NCBI GenBank assembly: GCA_036481345.1
Contig: JAZGHU010000038.1
Location: forward strand, 1 to 22,663
Source of the DNA: JAAOYC01 sp036481345
GTDB taxonomy: Archaea > Nanobdellota > Nanobdellia > Woesearchaeales > WJKL01
Direction of reading: 5' to 3'
DNA length: 22,663 nucleotides
The position numbers and the translations under genes were made by a program. The first letter of the stretch is position 1. The number at the start of each line of letters is the position of its first letter. This document shows, one piece after another, positions 22,063-22,663 of the stretch. The notes under the pieces were generated by a model. The model did not search any database, was not told the DNA's origin, and saw only the letters and a list, made by a program, of their open reading frames with translations.

Positions 22063-22077
22063 CTTATTATAAAAACC
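22063..22077 (-). promoter_or_regulatory. TATA box that fixes the start of the 144-aa gene
   Basis: The minus strand reads GGTTTTTATAATAAG. Its centre is about 27 nt from the ATG at 22043, matching the other leaderless promoters here. It argues against the upstream GTG as start. Confidence 0.6.
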
Positions 22078-22112
22078 TGATGCTTCACAAAGCAGAATTA
22101 TGGAGGGAAAGA

Positions 22113-22120
22113 TTTAAATA
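22113..22120 (+). promoter_or_regulatory. TATA box for the 69-aa gene
   Basis: TTTAAATA is centred 27 nt before the ATG at 22143. Confidence 0.55.
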
Positions 22121-22142
22121 ACTCTTTGATTATTTTTTAGTT

Positions 22143-22352
22143 ATGGAAGGAGAACATATTAATGAAGTTGTTGATAGTCCAGTTGATGATAACCAAGATG
22201 TTGTTAAACAAGCAGAAGAAGCAATTCGAACAGCAAGCGCAGGCAGACCATATAAAAAAGATAAAGGATCAGTTAATTATCCTTTGAATATAGTTGCAAC
22301 TGCTTGTAAAATTGATGCAACAAAGAATAAATCTGTTGTTCCTGATTATTAG
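22143..22352 (+). CDS. Unrecognised small protein (69 aa)
   Basis: The protein is acidic in its first half (MEGEHINEVVDSPVDDNQD), then has a short helix (VVKQAEEAIRTASAG) and a C-terminal half with basic residues (RPYKKDKGSVNYP, KIDATKNKSVVPDY). There is no membrane segment or signal. The reading frame is short, but a TATA box at the standard distance, the normal ATG and codon use like its neighbours make it a likely gene. No family is recognised. It is followed by another single gene with its own promoter. Confidence 0.65.
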   Translation: MEGEHINEVVDSPVDDNQDVVKQAEEAIRTASAGRPYKKDKGSVNYPLNIVATACKIDATKNKSVVPDY

Positions 22353-22358
22353 CGAATC

Positions 22359-22366
22359 TTTATAAG
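22359..22366 (+). promoter_or_regulatory. TATA box for the last gene of the window
   Basis: TTTATAAG is centred about 28 nt before the ATG at 22391 and starts 7 nt after the preceding stop. Confidence 0.6.
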
Positions 22367-22390
22367 TTAAGATTTCTTGATTTTCTTACT

Positions 22391-22663
22391 ATGAGAAGCA
22401 TATGGGGACCTAAAGATAATAGAGTAATTGTTGTTACACATAGAGGAATGAGAACTAATTATGAATTGGGTGTCTATGATCTTGATGTAGATAAAGAAGA
22501 ATATCCTGGAACAGTTGAAAGAAAAGTAGGATTTCAAGAAGAAAGAGAAGGAGTACACCCACTTGTTAATGTTGGATTTCACCTTCCAGATTCTGCTGAA
22601 GTTATATGTGATGCATTAAAAGATAAATTCAAGGGTTGGTATTTGGATGAAGAAAAATGGACT
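22391..22663 (+). CDS. Unrecognised protein, 3' end outside the window
   Basis: The frame is open from the ATG at 22391 to the window edge (91 codons). It starts MRSIWGPKDNRVIVVTHRGM, with a possible beta strand followed by a polar turn, then TNYELGVYDLDVDKEEYPG, a charged stretch (VERKVGFQEEREGV) and VNVGFHLPDSAEVICDALKDKF. It looks like a soluble alpha/beta protein. The family cannot be named from this part. The start is supported by the TATA box about 28 nt upstream. Confidence 0.75.
   Translation, partial: MRSIWGPKDNRVIVVTHRGMRTNYELGVYDLDVDKEEYPGTVERKVGFQEEREGVHPLVNVGFHLPDSAEVICDALKDKFKGWYLDEEKWT

Noticed and set aside
22044..22088. GTG start giving 15 extra residues (MKHQVFIISLFSCFT) and a possible signal peptide
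   Set aside because: A TATA box at 22063-22077 lies within this stretch at the right distance for the ATG at 22043. The extra residues would be coded by promoter DNA.
1..22663. CRISPR array, tRNA or rRNA genes
   Set aside because: I found no regularly spaced direct repeats and no cloverleaf or rRNA-like GC-rich stretch. The only GC-rich intergenic element is the 33-bp hairpin at 19069-19101.

Overview
This is an AT-rich archaeal chromosome segment. It carries archaeal/eukaryotic-type ribosomal proteins (S19e, L39e, L31e), Cbf5, archaeal-type Elp3, an SbcD/Mre11-related phosphoesterase and an Lhr-type helicase. TATA (box A) elements lie about 26-28 nt before many start codons. Small size, short intergenic gaps, very Lys-rich proteins and many unrecognised genes suggest a DPANN-type lineage (Woesearchaeota/Pacearchaeota-like). 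That placement is inference.

Region 1 (1-7519, + strand) is a cell-surface locus. It holds the 3' part of a membrane protein with a very basic tail, then a 1019-residue protein with a signal peptide, about 48 N-glycosylation sequons and a C-terminal membrane anchor. A 48-residue AbrB/DUF2080-like microprotein follows and overlaps, by ATGA, a 922-residue surface protein. A small membrane protein with a histone-H1-like basic tail ends the locus. The two large proteins share a paralogous N-terminal ectodomain. The first and second proteins share a motif just outside the membrane. I think this is one surface assembly, and it is the best candidate here for an undescribed system.

Region 2 (7516-14829) is mixed. 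It holds elp3 (tRNA wobble uridine modification) and a metzincin-type metalloprotease lipoprotein diverging from a cupin protein. A kinase-fold-like protein with a degenerate catalytic loop, an HTH-CBS regulator, an SDR oxidoreductase, a phosphoesterase and one unrecognised gene follow. Most have their own TATA box close to the start codon, which implies leaderless monocistronic mRNAs.

Region 3 (14882-18453, - strand) is a two-gene repair operon: an Lhr-family helicase overlapping an AlkD-type DNA glycosylase through a TTGA junction. The helicase has an unusual Walker A motif. A 32-bp perfect palindrome lies upstream, between it and a divergent lipoprotein gene.

Region 4 (19069-21597, + strand) is the translation cluster rps19e-rpl39e-rpl31e-cbf5. 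A strong promoter, a structured leader and a Shine-Dalgarno site inside a small hairpin precede it. S19e and L31e carry long low-complexity C-terminal extensions.

Region 5 (21609-22663) holds three unrecognised small genes, the last cut by the window edge. I saw no tRNA, rRNA, CRISPR array or transposase. No stretch of more than 300 bases lacks a gene.
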